Shown here: positions 1 to 13,165 of the stretch, piece by piece | Position numbering within the stretch: position 1 is the first letter of the stretch | How the letters are laid out: each line of letters begins with the position of its first letter | Source: Heterocephalus glaber | Taxonomy: Eukaryota > Chordata > Mammalia > Rodentia > Bathyergidae | NCBI RefSeq assembly: GCF_000247695.1 | Contig: NW_004624734.1 | Span: forward strand, 13,097,573 to 13,161,572 | Direction of reading: 5' to 3' | Length of the DNA stretch: 64,000 nt | Translations under genes and position numbers: made by a program | The notes under the pieces: generated by a model | The model's database searches: none | Told to the model about the DNA's origin: nothing | Seen by the model: only the letters and a program-made list of their open reading frames with translations

Positions 1-129
1 GCTGGGTTACAGTATCCCATTGATCAAATCGATTATCCAACAAGCTTAAGTTATAATGACAACTGGCCGTGTCTGCCCGGCCTCAGTTCTTAGGGCTTTG
101 CTGTATCAATTTGCTTAACCTGCACAGCA

Positions 130-255
130 GCCCAGTAAAGGAGGGAGATGTTGTTTGCACGTTTTACAAACCAGAAAACTGAGGCACAGAGCAGTTAAGT
201 CAGCTGGTCCAGGCCATACTTCTAGTACATGGCAAGAGTAACCATCATCAGTGTA
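130..255 (+). mobile_element. MIR SINE fragment
   Basis: Contains the MIR core aaactgaggcacagagcagt followed by a diverged gttaagtcagctggtccag. An ancient mammalian repeat. Confidence 0.6.
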
Positions 256-1779
256 CTAGATATTTGCTGAGAACCCACAGTGTGGTGCACTGACCGCTGC
301 TTGGGCTGACACGCAGACATGTGCACACAACACACGTTGTAAACCTTGAGCATCTCCAGTGATGCTTATCCATTTTAAAGAAGAACAGGAATTTGTTAAG
401 GGAAGAAGGAACTTTACAAAGATACAGAATTGGGAGTAACGGGCTGTATTAGATTAGATGCAGAAAATAAGGATAAACGAGCTTGGCTCATTGAAGATCT
501 TGGCAGTGTTGGGCAAGTCTTACTAGGTGCAGAGTTGGGAATAGAGTTAGTGTATAGAAACAGGCTTCTTACTTTGGCCCCCAGTGACACAAAACACAGA
601 ATGGAAATCGAATCACCATGGGTAGAACTATTCAGTCCACCTCTCTTATTTTTCAGATGAGGAAAGCAAGACCCAGAAAGTCTCTTTGAGGCACATTTCC
701 TGAGAAAATCACCCCACACGTGCATAGCTGGACGTGTGCAAGGGCACTCGCCCACAGCATTCTTTGTGTGGAAACAACCTAGTCTATGACCGGGCAAATG
801 TTAAAATAAACTGATGTTTCCATTCTATGCAGTAGTGAAAAGACAGGAGATACATCCCTCTGTTCCCAGATGTACAGCAGAGCCCCACTTACTGATGAAA
901 AAACCAAATTGCAGAACAATCTATTCATTTAGGTAAACCACACAGAGACTCAACTGATACGATACAGTCTTGAAAGATTCAGATGTTCACATAGAAAAAG
1001 CTCTAGCAAGAACACCAAGTTTGTAGGTAAGATTACCTTCAATGAAGGGACAGGGGAGTAGGATTAGACGACCATTTTTTGTAATGGCCTGATTCCTAAA
1101 ATAAACATCTGTCTTGTATACATCATGCAATTAAAATATTAAGTTAAAAAATCCATTGATTGGTCAAAGTCCATGCCTTGAGTAGGCTGAAAAGAGAGTC
1201 TCCTGGCTCCCAGGCTCCAGCTAGGCATCAAATACTGCACAGGTCGGTGTGAGGGGAGCTAGGGGCAGGAGGGAGTGAGAGCTCTGTGAGTAGCCACGGA
1301 TTGCCAAGGAATCTCACAACCATAACAATGTCAGTGAGTTAAACAGGGTTTTGCTAAATGAGTGTGTTTTGCAAAAAAAAAAAAAAAAAAGACTAATTTC
1401 TAATGGCATTAGTATTCCAAGCAGCTGAATCCCAGGCTAGAGAAAGGTACAAATGATGATTGCTCATTAGCAAATAGAATACAGATGTTAGGTTCATTTT
1501 GCCTGAGTGCATCAGCACCTTGGGGGAGCCACCAGCGTGGTGAGCCAGGCCCAGCAGTGATACTGGGGGCTCAGCACAGAGACGGCTTCCCCAAGAGGAC
1601 AGAAGTGGCCGGTGCTAAGTCTTCAGGGCCTGCACTAGGCCCCTTTCCTCCGGTAGTGTTTGGAGTCTTTGGTGGCCATGGGAAGCTAACCTTTCTAAAG
1701 GAACTACCAAATGCTTCAATATATTTTTACTTTACTTTGTTTTCCACTTGATTCTTACCTACCCCACGGTGAACTAGAA

Positions 1780-1895
1780 TATATGGTCCTCTGCGAGGAA
1801 GCAAGCTCAGAGAGGTGCAATGGCTTGTCCGAAGTCGTGCAGCAGCTGGATGGTGGGTTGGAACCTGGATGAGACTGGCCTCGTCACTCTGACCC
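1780..1895 (+). mobile_element. MIR SINE fragment
   Basis: Carries agctcagagaggtgcaatgg, then a diverged cttgtccgaagtcgtgcagc and a ggttggaacctgg end, typical of a decayed MIR. Confidence 0.5.
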
Positions 1896-2958
1896 TTTGG
1901 TGTTCTTCTCAGTAGCAAGAAGGCACGGGGGAGGCGATCTCAATACTCTTGTCCTTTTCTTTACAACCACTCCTGTTTTGAGCAGCTTCCATCTCATGTT
2001 CTGTAAAGGATCGTCATAAAAGATAAATTAAGGATTTCTTGTCAACAGAATCAGCACGGCACAGGTCCAGGCTGGGGGCAGGGTAGACACAATGAAGAAG
2101 AAGATGCCACACTCTCGGCTCCCTCAGAAGCCTCTGACTTGGTTCAGAAGTCAGTGGGCATGAAGGGTTTTGATGATGGTCCCGCACCACGGAGACACAG
2201 CTGGAGTCTTGGAGTGTGGAAATTAGATTTTCACGAAGGAGGACATGCAGTTGGGAAGAAAAGATGGGAGGGTGTTCCTAGTTGATGGCGCCATCAGTGA
2301 GCACCCATGTGAGGAGTTTCGGGGCCAGCTGGTGGCTCTGAATGACCACAGACATGAAGGAAAGGGGCGCATCTGGTCCAGAGGAGAGGGCACAGGGCGG
2401 GCGATGAGTTTGAAGGTCATTCACGGGGAGGGGGGTGAGCTCCCAGGTTAGGGGGGGGGTAGTAGTGGCAGTGCTGGATGCATTCCACATGCATTTGTAA
2501 TCCAGTCGTGTTGTGAAACACCCACTACCCCAGACACCTCCCCCTGTCACCAATCCCTTACAGATCTTCCTGGCTTGGATGATGTTTGAGTTTTTGCATT
2601 TGTCTTTTTCGGGCTTTTATACAGCAGGGATTTGGAAAGTTTGTACCTGATCAAGGAGGGTCTAATGCCTTCTATGGCTTCTAGCACCACCCCTCTGCCA
2701 CACCCCTGGCGCTTCCAAGCTCCACCACATGGCTCTCCTCAGTAAATGCCTGTTAGCAATTTCCATACCGAAGGAGTGTGTCAGCTCTCCTGGATCTGGG
2801 GATTGGAACAGACTTGCCTCCAGGAACCCAGTAGGACACTGGGCCACCACCTAACTACCCCAGGGCAGAAATGTCTAACTATTGACTTTGGATTGGAAAA
2901 GATAGTCATGCCCCTAGAGCAGCTCTTAGCAAGTTAATAAATGGTCAAAGGAGCAAGC

Positions 2959-2992
2959 TTCCCTCCCTCCCTCCCTCCTTCTCTCCTTCCTT
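2959..2992 (+). repeat. CCCT/CCTT pyrimidine microsatellite
   Basis: Imperfect tetranucleotide run directly beside the B1-dID copy at 3001. Confidence 0.85.
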
Positions 2993-3000
2993 CATTCCAT

Positions 3001-3172
3001 CCTCTGAGGATTGAACCCAGGGCCTTTGCACTGAGCCACATCCCCAGGCCTTTTAAAAATATTTTATTTGAGACAGGGTTTCACTAAGTTGCCTCAGCTG
3101 GCCTCACATTTGTGATCCTCCTGCCTTAGCCTTCCAGAGTACTGGGATCACAGACATGTGCCCTATCCCTGG
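3001..3172 (-). mobile_element. B1-dID-type composite SINE, antisense
   Basis: Read on the - strand, a 7SL-derived B1 half (ending with the gagacagggtttcacta complement) is followed by an ID-like half (complement of gaggattgaacccagggcc). The B1-then-ID order matches the B1-dID family known from squirrels and some other rodents, rather than mouse B4, where ID precedes B1. A CCCT/CCTT-rich run adjoins it at 2959-2992. Confidence 0.75.
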
Positions 3173-3423
3173 ATCTTATTTTCCTTTCCAAGAAGATGCT
3201 GCTCTATCTTCAAGGTGAGATGAAGAGTTTTAGATACAAGTAGTTCATTCCTCTGTCAGCATCCGCCCAGCAGTTAAATTGTAAAGACAAGTCATCAAAT
3301 TTTTCAGTAACTCCCCTGCCACCTCTGTACACAGGTATTGAGTGTTACTAGCTGTAGGTCACTTGGTCCAGCATATTTTTTTGCCTGTCACACAGCAGAA
3401 ATTGCACAGAAAGGCCACTCTCC

Positions 3424-3506
3424 GGGGCCGGGGATTTAGCTCAGTGGTTCTGCCTCCTGCTTCACAAGCACAAGGTCCCGAGTTCGATCCCCGATACTAA
3501 AAAAAA
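3424..3506 (+). mobile_element. ID SINE (tRNA-Ala-derived)
   Basis: It begins ggggccggggatttagctc and keeps the Pol III A box (tagctcagtgg) and B box (gttcgatcc), ending in an A run. A 12-bp target-site duplication (agaaaggccact) flanks it at 3408-3419 and 3507-3518. The exact duplication indicates a recent insertion. Confidence 0.95.
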
Positions 3507-3659
3507 AGAAAGGCCACTTTCTTTTCACTTTTAGGCTGGCAGAAGCACCTAACAGAGGACATGCTTTAGGAAAAAACAAAACAGGCTTCCAGAAATGCTT
3601 GCCTTTTAACTTCTTGTTCTAAAAACTGAACATTTTTTTCTGCCACTTTGACTAAGTCC

Positions 3660-4010
3660 TTGTCCAAGAACTTTTCCCGCCTTATTTAAATGGATAGCAT
3701 TTAGCTGTGGTCAGATGAATTCTGCCTCAGGGGCATAAAATTAATTTAGAAATGACATTTTAAATAGTGGAAGCCTCTTATATAATGATGTGAAAAATGG
3801 TTCTGCTTTGAAAATCAAAATCAAACATGAAACAGTATGTGTCTCTGTAAAGAAATCAGATGGCTTGCTGGGATATTACTTTGGCTTTTTGCCAAAGGGG
3901 AAAAAAAATCCCCTAATTGAAGAAATGAAGCAAAAAGGTATTTGAGAAAGGGAGGGCTGTGATTGTTTTAGTGGGACTAGCAGCCAGATTTACAAAGCAG
4001 CACTTTTTTT
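3660..4010. promoter_or_regulatory. Possible conserved non-coding block with hairpins
   Basis: Repeat-free and AT-rich (taaaattaatttagaaatga, caaaatcaaacatgaaac), with two abutting inverted repeats at 3879-3913. Function unknown. Confidence 0.25.
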
Positions 4011-6517
4011 TTTTTTAAACTCTAACCCAGACAAGAAAAATTGGGCGGCTTCCCTAAATAGAATCCCTGAACTCTACCTAATGAAAGCTTGAGAAACTAG
4101 TTTGGATTTTGAAAGACAGAAGACCCTGCCCATTGCTGACTGTAGTTTAATTACATAACGAACCAACCAGTCCTGTTTTTTATCAAGTTTGGATACCTTG
4201 CAAAGTAATTTTCCATAGAACACACTGCCCTTGCATCATATACCTGCTCCTGTTTTTGTTTTGAGACCCATTGTCTGCTGGCAAATTCTTTTAATTCTCC
4301 TGCTTCTGTAGAGGACTTGGCTTCCCTTCCCTTACGTGGTAACAGTGTTAACCGTCAGAAGCAGTGCCTGGCCATGCGATAAGGATCAGAAAATGGAACT
4401 GTGTGACTCCTAAGGAGCTGGTAGGAGCCTTTGTTTTATCTTTTAAGAAAATACTCTGCGTAGATAGAAGGCATTCACATTACTTGGTCCCTGTGGGGCT
4501 GAGAAAAAACCAACCTGACAAAATGCAGGCAATGCTGTTAGTTCCCATGAACACGGAACCATGTCCCAGGGTGAATCCAGCGAGGGCAAACTGGTGGGGA
4601 GGGAGAACACAGAGTGCCTGCCCCAGAAAGGGTCCTTTCCGTCTGTCCATCTTTTCACGGCCATAATAGAGTGGAGAATATCACCAACTTGACTTACAGA
4701 AGCTGCTGTTGCTCCCTCCTTGTGGCCCAAAGCAAACAAAATAGGCAGGTTCCCAATTTGGATCCTGCGGCGGTTGAAGCCCAGGCCTTTGTTTGCTGTG
4801 GAGTTGTCGAGGCAGCAAAGCAAACAGACAAGAAGAGATTAGCCAAACAAGAAGGCCAGAGAGGGCGGCCCTTTCTCCCCAGCCAGGAAAGCAGCTCCTT
4901 TCCTGGGCTCCAGCCGAGACTTCACACGTACACCTTGGCTGGGGCAGCAGATGGGGTGGGCACAGATGATAGAATCGTAGGTAACAGGATCAGTGTTGGA
5001 GACTGAGTCCACTCCAGTTTTTAGCTTGTCTTCCATGCCCTCCATGTCCCCAAGATAAAAACCTCCCTCAGCTGGTAAATAATGGGCACGGTAACCTGCC
5101 AAGACTGGTTAGTTGGTAATAAAAAGAAGATGCATATTAACCATTCTTATTCTCGAATCATTTTGTTATGAAATTTCATTTTTTCCCCCATAGGAGTAAG
5201 GGAAAATTTTTAACTATTTTTATTAATATCTACTTGTATTACATTCAAAAAATTAATAATCAAAATTCAGAGAGCAGACACTAGTTTGTTAATTTCTGAC
5301 AATTTTCTAACTTCTTCAGGAACATTTTGCTCCTTGTGTTTGTTTGCATGCTCCTCCCCCGCCTACTTGATTTTATGAATCTTAAAAAGTCCTGGGAAAG
5401 CTCATTGTTAACATATGGCAACAGTGTGAAAGATAGTATCATCTAGAATCATCTTTGTTAATGCAGTACAGAATTTAGAAGCAATAGTAGCCTACTAGAT
5501 TTAGATGCGCCCTTGAGCAACTGCCCAGGGATTCTTGCCATCATTTTTTTCTAGAAATACAATTGTCTGATCTCCTGTGGGTGGCAATCTTACTGCTGCC
5601 CCCAGGGCACAAGGAAAAGGGCCTTATTTATTATTTCTCCTCAGCATTTCCCTTGTAGGTGAGCTGGAAGAGTCCTATCTTCAGACCAGTGGCTTGCCCA
5701 AAACAAATTCTTAAGTTTATTTATCTGTATATCTCATCTATCTCAAAAAAGGAGGGGAGGGATGACTTGAAATGATAAAATCAAAGAAACAACAATATCG
5801 GTAGTCCTTAATGTAGTAGCTGTGTGGAAATGAAAGGGAAAGAGGGACACACTCTACAAGGTCGAAGCAAATGATAGTGATTGAGTCAAAGCCCAGCTCC
5901 AAGTTTCCTAGCAGCAAAAGTGAAGAAAGAAATGTGGCAAAACAAAAGTCTCTCAATTCTAAAGCAAGTACACAAAGTGTCTGTCTCTGAAAATGAGGGC
6001 TTTATGAAAAGGGATCAGAGATAAAGTATTGATGTTGGGCTAGGTAAAAAGGAAAATTTTTAACATAATTTAATGGAAATTGCAAAAGTTCTTGTGAGGT
6101 CCTTGTGAGAAGCAGGGATTTGGTGGTGACCTGGGGTTGTCTTGAGGCCATGCTATGTGGAAGGAGGGGCAGAGCTGGACACCACGCATGTAGTCACATT
6201 ATGCTGGCCTGGTCTGACATTATCCTGTATCCCAGAAGGATGCTGACCACGGAAGCCTTAGCTAGTAGCCAGGGGCATGCCTAGGTTGGATCCATATGCC
6301 CGGAAAGACTGAGGTTTCCTCTCCCTCTACCACCCTCACAAAACTGCAGAGTGTCTCCTTGAAATGTTGTCAGTTAAAAAGACATGCGCTTCTCTGTTTA
6401 ACAATAAAGAGCTACAGAATGTAGCTGCTCCTTACCCATTTGAGACCTGGTCCATATTTAGCAAGTGTGCTACCCAGCCAACAGCCCTGTGGGTCTTCCA
6501 TTTAAAATGATGTCCCT

Positions 6518-6608
6518 GGGCCGGGGATTTAGCTCAGTGGTTCCGCCACCTGCCCTGAAAGCGCAAGGTCCTGAGTTCGATCCCCAGTACCAAAATGAAT
6601 AAATAAAT
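6518..6608 (+). mobile_element. ID SINE (tRNA-Ala-derived)
   Basis: It has the ID body with A and B boxes and a tail of AAAT repeats. The exact 14-bp target-site duplication aaaatgatgtccct is at 6504-6517 and 6609-6622. Confidence 0.95.
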
Positions 6609-8419
6609 AAAATGATGTCCCTAGTTATGTGGCCTGGGTTACTGAGCAAGAAATGACCAACAGAAAGGGAGGTGATACAGGGAATTAAGTGTGCACAAAA
6701 ATCGCTGGAAGGGCCAGAGGAAGGGAACCCAGGCTGGCCCTTCAGGGAATGATTTCCACAGTCATAAAGTCACCAACTTGAAGGCTATCCTTGCTGAAAT
6801 GGAGGCCAGAGACACATTTCCTAGTGACCCAGAGACCATTGTCACCCCTGCTGCAGGCTCCAAACACCTAAGGTGCTGGAGGATACTCTAGTAGGAAACA
6901 CCAGCCTGAGGGTGTCATTGCTCCAGCTGATTGGCAGGAATGAATTCATACCCAGAACCCTAGCTGCAAAGGAGTCTGGAAAATGTAGCTTTTAGCTTCC
7001 CGTCTTCTCCAGATGGAAGGCGAATGAAAGAGAGGTTGAGCAGCCCAGTGTCCACCACAAACAATACTTGTGAATTGATGAATTCTGGTAATACAACACT
7101 GGCCACAACTTTGTCCACCCACAGTGTGTCTTTCCTAGCATTGCAAAGATTTCAAGATCATCCTAGACTGATGAATCAAAGTGCTTCGTCTCATGAAGGG
7201 GGAAACTTGTAGTCCTATTCCGTGATGCCCTCAGGAGGGAGATCTAGTCTCTGATGAATCTAAAGCCATTGATACCCTATTCCATAAAACCCATCCCTGG
7301 GTAAGCTGGATTGGAGCTAAGAACTCTACTCGGAAACATACACAAGATCTCCGTGCTTTCATGCACTTTCTTCAGGCTCCATTTGGACCTTCCTATGGCC
7401 TGAACACCTACCCCAGATTCCTCCATCTAGTCTGTTTTCTGCTCCATCAGTAGTGTGCATGGATACAGACTGCTTTTGTTTGGGTTGTCATCAAGAAGTC
7501 ACGATACTGCTGATCGGGGCCTGGGGCCTTGATGAGATTGAGTGATTGGAGTTGAGAACTGTCCACATGCACAAAGAGAATTGGTTTGTGCAGTTGTATA
7601 CACAGAAGCTCTGATTAAATCTTTCCTATTACTTTTAGTTAATAAAAATGACCAAGATGACTTGGTCACTTTGGAAACATGAAGATTGTGATAAAAATGA
7701 CTTTACATGGGATGCTTAATCTCCAAAAGTGCTTCAGCTTTGGGCTGTCATCCCTCCAGAAGTAAAAAACTGGAGAGAGTGAAATATGTAGAATAATATC
7801 ACCTGGCTTACTATCTGGAATACACTTGAAAAGTCATGAAATAAACTGGATTAATTAACATTTGTATGTGAAGTGGAATCACTAAATTTAAATCCACTTT
7901 TGCTCATTAGCTCTTCTCATTTTTTTTGTTTGGTTTTTGCCCAAGTGCTTAGAGAAAACAGGGAGCTAGACAGTGTAGAGAAATGTTGAAATTAATTGTG
8001 TCCTGTAGTCCAAACTGTACAGTTTCTTTTGAGAATAAAATGAAACAAAACGAAGTGAGCTGAACTTGCCCCTCTGCAGATGCCAAGCTTCATGATGTGG
8101 ATGTAATGTTTTGCTTTTTTAAACTTAGTCTGATGCAGCTCAGCCTGATGAACCAGCAGAAAAAGGGGCTGACCCAGGAATACTCCTGATTTTAACCCTC
8201 TCCACCACCAGGTGCTGAGATTTGTCAGATCCCAAGAAATAACCAAATGAAGTGTGCAGTTCAGAACCAAATTTAATTGAAATAGGAAATGATGGTATTT
8301 AATTTGTGGCTTGTGTAAATTAATGCAACAAAGGACACTTATGGATGGATAAATATGGTAGATGCTGATTTACTGAGCAGTGAAGCAGAGCTCCAAGGAA
8401 TAGGCCTTTTATTTTATTT

Positions 8420-8508
8420 TATTTTTTGGTAATGGGGATCGAACTCGGGTCCTTGTGCTTGTGCTTGCGCAGCAGGCAGCGAAACCACTGAGCTAAATCC
8501 CTGGCCCC
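8420..8508 (-). mobile_element. ID SINE, antisense
   Basis: This is the reverse complement of the ID body: gaactcgggtcct, then ctgagctaaatccctggcccc. A T-rich tail sits on the left. The flank aggccttttatttta repeats at about 8402 and 8510, giving a target-site duplication of about 15 bp. The part matching the tRNA anticodon arm carries a small extra repeat (cttgtgcttgtgcttg). Confidence 0.95.
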
Positions 8509-11227
8509 AAGGCCTTTTATTTTAATTTGATGTCTGAATGACAACAGTATGCTAGGTGTCCTGTGAAGCCAGGGTTCTGAACTGTGACAAACAGGCATAT
8601 GTTTTGTAAAACACTTTCAAAGCATGGCATTGGAGTTTCTCAGCTAAGCAACTACATAAAATTCTCCAATAAATAATGTAAACTTCAGAATTTTCCTCTG
8701 AAAAGTTCCTTGGTACCCATGTAGATGATAGAATAAACTTTATCAGTGTGTCTACATTGGTGTAACGCAGAGAACTTTCCATTGAGATGCAAATGCCCTG
8801 GTCTCAATTAAATACCTCTGTTGTGATGAAGTTAGGCTTGTTCCTTTGCTTTCTTTTACGGAACAGTAAAAGAAAATAATGGTGCAGTAGTATTTCTTAG
8901 TAGTGACATGCCTGTAAAAGCAGTGAGACAATTATTCTTCTACTTAAACTCTAGTTTTGGACACCTCTAAATAGTGGTTAAGTTGTGGTTTTTTTCCTTT
9001 TCTGAATAAAGAAGCCTTTTACAAATATAGAGAACCATCATTCACTCCCAGGCTGTTCTATTCAAGGAAAGTATATTGATAAAAACTATATTTCTCAGGG
9101 CCATTTATTCGAAGCTCTTGCCTCCTAGCAGGTACAAAGCCACTAGTCTGTGTGAATGTTGTAATGTGACATTGTCTGTTAGCCATTTGTAACTGCTTAT
9201 ATCAAACTTTGGAATTTTCTATTCCTCTTTTCAGCCGGGAAGAGATTAGCTAGTGCTGTAATATCTCTCTTTACAAATTTTCAAATGTTGGCTGAGGTTT
9301 TGTAATACTGTTGGAAAGAAGTTGACCCTTTGTCAGGATTATTTAAGGGATCCTGGTAAAAGGGGTTGAGGCAGATGCTCATAAGAAGTGCAGGAATAGG
9401 AGGCACAGATGAGTGCTTGGGCTTCCTGTTGGAAGCATAACCTGGCATGAACATTGGCCACCGAATGAGGCGACTGTCTCTATTTGGTCATGAAATGTTT
9501 TGGATTTTCTGTCATCATATTTGCTTATATCATTTATATTTAGGGATTTTTATTGGAAGCATTTTAGGACAATACAGTCTAGTCTTTCAGATATTCCTGG
9601 AGGTAGGCAGGTGTACAGCTCATCCTGGAGTTTATGGCTGTGTGGTTAGGAAATGAGGCATTTTGAAAGGACTTGTTTGATGTTGTTGAAAAGGAGTAAG
9701 TGGTAGCTCTGCTGTCTTTCTCCATAGGCGTCCCTGGGATGGAGCCTCTGATGCTTCAGAGACAGGTGGAGGGGTCAAGCTATGGGGACTGCAGACCTGG
9801 GTGGAGCTCGCTTCCTGCCTCTTTTTCAGCCTCCCACCAGCCTGCAGAGCTCTCGCTCCTCCTGGTCCTGCCTCACACTTTTCATCAGTAAGATGATTTC
9901 AGAGAGGAGTTTGACTCACAAGTTCTGTTTTTCTGTGTGCAGAGCTGAGGGCAGTCTGTCTGTGTGAAAATCCAGGAAGGTTTGCTTTCCTTGCAAAACC
10001 ATTCATTCTATATCATGGTTCAGTCTGTATAAGCTGGACATACTTCTAGGTGGGGATGATTATAAGATGTAATAAAGTAGTAATAAATCTGCATTTTTAA
10101 GTGAAAGTACAGTCCCTGTAGCAACTTTACAGAATGCTCACGTGGCAAGCTGATCAGAAGTTGATCTTTTCAACTTGGTTGTGTCATGGCTAATTAGACA
10201 GTAGATACCCATAATTGTTGGCATATTAATACCATTGCTTTTGCCTTTTCCCCATGGTCTAAAAGACAGTGTAGAAGCTCTGGCTAGCCTGTCTATTTAA
10301 AGAAATAAAATGTTTCTCAATGAAAAATGGTAATTAGAGAACCCCAAACAGATGAAAAGTTCCCTAGGGACTAAGTGTGGACGCCCTGACCTTGGAGGTT
10401 TCGAGGGGACCCTGGCCACCTTGCAGCCAGGCCACTGGGTAGAGCCCGTTCCCTCCTGTTTTGTATTTCCCAGCGTGGAGGCCAGGCCTCCACAAGACGT
10501 CGATTTGGATGCATTTGGATTGCGATGGTCACATTTTCAAGACAATCATAATTATGACCTCTAATTTTGTACAGTTTTGTCTACTGAGATAAAGATAATG
10601 GTGCCTCCTGCTTGGAAGTCTCCGTAAATTGCCTACAGAGCCCAGAAGAGTGCTAACATCTGTCCCGCCCCCCAGTCCTGGCCGGGCACACTTGAAATTG
10701 GGCTTGCTATGGCGATCACACTGCTTAAGCATTCCGTTTAACCGCTGGTTAACACGAATTTCAGCAGAAGGTCAAATTTAACTTGCGTTCAAGGGGGAAA
10801 TAAAACTTCAGTGTGCCTAGACCTAGGTGGCCTTCTCACTGGGCACTATCACCTGGAACTGCATGTCTCAGGGCCTACTTCTGACAGTGGGCATTTTCTG
10901 CCTCTCGTACAGCTGCTCTAGTGTATCTCGCCACCCTTGTTTTCTAAATGGTGACAACTTTTCATGACCTCTAGCTTTCACCCAGCAGTCACCAGTCCTG
11001 GGCAGGATGATTTCCTCTGCATCTCCCTCCGCCTACCCCACCCCAGCCTCCATCCTCAGCACCATCTCCCCACCTCCCCACCTCCACGAGATGGGATCTT
11101 GGAGCAAATCTCATGTATCATTTAATTTCTTCTGTATATGTTGCAGTATGTACTTTCCAAATTTAGAATTGTTTTTAACACAGCTGCAGTATCATTCGTT
11201 AGCAATACCTTAATATTTCATCAGTGT

Positions 11228-11322
11228 GGGCTGGGGATTTAGCTCAGTGGTTTCGCCACCTGCTGCACAAGCACAAGGACCAGAGTTCGATCCCTGGTAC
11301 CAAAAAACAACAACAAAAAAAG
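11228..11322 (+). mobile_element. ID SINE (tRNA-Ala-derived)
   Basis: It starts gggctggggatttagctca, has both Pol III boxes and ends in a CAA/A-rich tail. The exact 14-bp duplication tatttcatcagtgt lies at 11214-11227 and from 11323. Confidence 0.95.
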
Positions 11323-11634
11323 TATTTCATCAGTGTTTCCATTTTCCTATTTTTTTTTTTTTTTTTTTTTTGCCATTTGCTTTTTGAATCAGGAACCAAG
11401 CAGGGTTCTAGGCAGTGTAATCAGTTGATGTTGTGTCACTTACAGCATATCTATAGGTTTTCCTTTCCCATTTACCTTTCCACCTCTCTTTTGTTCCTGT
11501 TGCTGCTGCTGCTGTTATTGTTGAGTGACTAGAATGGTCTATGGAGTTTCCTATAATTGACACTGCTGATTTGGCTTGTGTTGCCACGTTCCTCTATCTC
11601 CTGGTTTTTAAAAAATAATTTGGTCATTAGATGT

Positions 11635-11778
11635 ACAGCAGGGTTGTTCAGACTTGGAACAATATTTTGACCAGATCAATTGTTGAGGAGCCAGGGAGTG
11701 GCTGTTCTATCTATTGTAGGATGTTTAGCAGTAGGATCCTTGGCTTCTACCCGCTAGATACCAGTACTGTGAAAATGT

Positions 11779-11779
<1 letters not shown>
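11635..11779 (+). mobile_element. MER5A-like fragment
   Basis: It carries the MER5A core attgtaggatgtttagcag followed by cttctacccgctagatacca. The 3' half is missing, and the element ends at the AC microsatellite and B1 at 11781-11943. Confidence 0.65.

Positions 11780-11780
<1 letters not shown>

Positions 11781-11815
<35 letters not shown>
11781..11815 (+). repeat. (AC)n microsatellite
   Basis: A perfect AC run between a MER5A fragment and a B1. Confidence 0.97.
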
Positions 11816-11819
<4 letters not shown>

Positions 11820-11943
11820 TCACAATTGTAATCTCAGCACTTGGGAGGCTGAGGCAAGAGGATTGCCATGAGTTTAAGGCCAGCCTATAATTTAGCCTCA
11901 CTAGATTACATAATGAGCCCCTGTCTCAAAACAAAAACAAAAC
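11816..11943 (+). mobile_element. B1/7SL-derived SINE
   Basis: It contains the Alu/B1 core gtaatctcagcacttgggag, then ggcaagaggattgcc and ctgtctcaaaacaaaaac. It adjoins an AC microsatellite on its left and follows a MER5-like fragment. Confidence 0.8.
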
Positions 11944-12649
11944 TGCCCTCTGAAATTATTGGGTTTGAACATGTTTGATGTGTTGAATCGAGTGTAGTTG
12001 TTCTCATGGGAGCTCAACTCATGCCCCCCCGCCCATTCTTTTAGTGGGAAATGGCACTTAGAGACAAGGGTCTGTTGTCACCTTTAGTTTTAATTGTGTG
12101 GTCTTTTGGTTTTGTTACAGATCTCGGACTCTACCCAGATAAATTCTTAGCATCTTGGTAATACGTATAACTTCTTTAGATGGATCCGCAGATTGCTCAG
12201 AGACTTACCATGTTTGGGCATAATCCTGGTAACCAGTGTTTCTTTTACCCTGTGATGTAGTGTTACAGGTTAGACCACAGTGCAGCAGCTGTCATGCCCC
12301 AGCTAAGCTGCTGTGCTGGAGACGAGTGGTAGGTTCTGGAAGAGGCAGAGCCTCCGAGCTGATCAGAGTTGTCTAGCAATGAATAGGGCAGTCTTTTTTA
12401 TTTTATTTTATTTTAGGAAAAAATAAAATTTCAAAACAAAATAATAAGAATAACAGTAGTTAATGCACTGCATCATTATATTATCTTCAGAGAGGTTATT
12501 CAGAATACAAGACATAAAAAGATTCTTATAAAAAAAGAAACAGATAATAACACAAAACTTTCTTTTCAATAAACTAAGATAAACTAGCAGTATGAGTAAA
12601 ACAAATTGGTGTATATGTCAAAATATTTTTTGAAACAATGGAATATGTA

Positions 12650-13165
12650 ATTTGGGGAAGTATTTGAACTTCTCCCTTCCTCTTATATATATATTTCTTA
12701 TATAAGTGAAACTGTTATTTGAGCTTGTATGTCTGACTCATGTCACTTAACATTATGCTCTCAAGTTGCATCTATTTACCTGTGAATGCCTCAAGTTTAT
12801 CTTTTTTATGGTCAGGTAGTACTCCACTGTGTATAAATACCACATTTTCCTTATCCATTCATCTGTTGATGGGCATATGCTATTTCTAAGATCTAGCTAT
12901 TGTGGTCCTATAAATATAGGTATCCATGTATCCCTGTAATGTGATGATTTTAACGCTTTTGGGAAGATACCCAGAAGAGGAATAGCTAGGTGAAATGGAG
13001 TTTCCATTTTTAGTGTTTTGAGGAATCTCCATACTGACTTCCATAGTGGTTATACTAGTTTACATTCCCACCAACAATGTAGAAGAGTTCCTCCCCCGCC
13101 CACCACCACCACCACATTCTGCCAGCATTTGTTGTTATTAGATTTTTCTATGATAGTGACTAGGA
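12650..13165 (-). mobile_element. L1 LINE fragment, antisense (ORF2 3' end region)
   Basis: It reads like the complement of the L1 ORF2/3' region, for example gaggaatctccatactgac and ttcccaccaacaatgtag. It parallels the L1 at 25.2-25.7 kb almost phrase for phrase. A T-rich stretch at 12395-12415 may mark the poly(A) end of the same element. Confidence 0.75.

Noticed and set aside
3430..3490. tRNA-like sequences with A and B boxes
   Set aside because: These are tRNA-derived ID SINEs with A tails and target-site duplications. They are not functional tRNA genes, and the same holds for the other ID copies.
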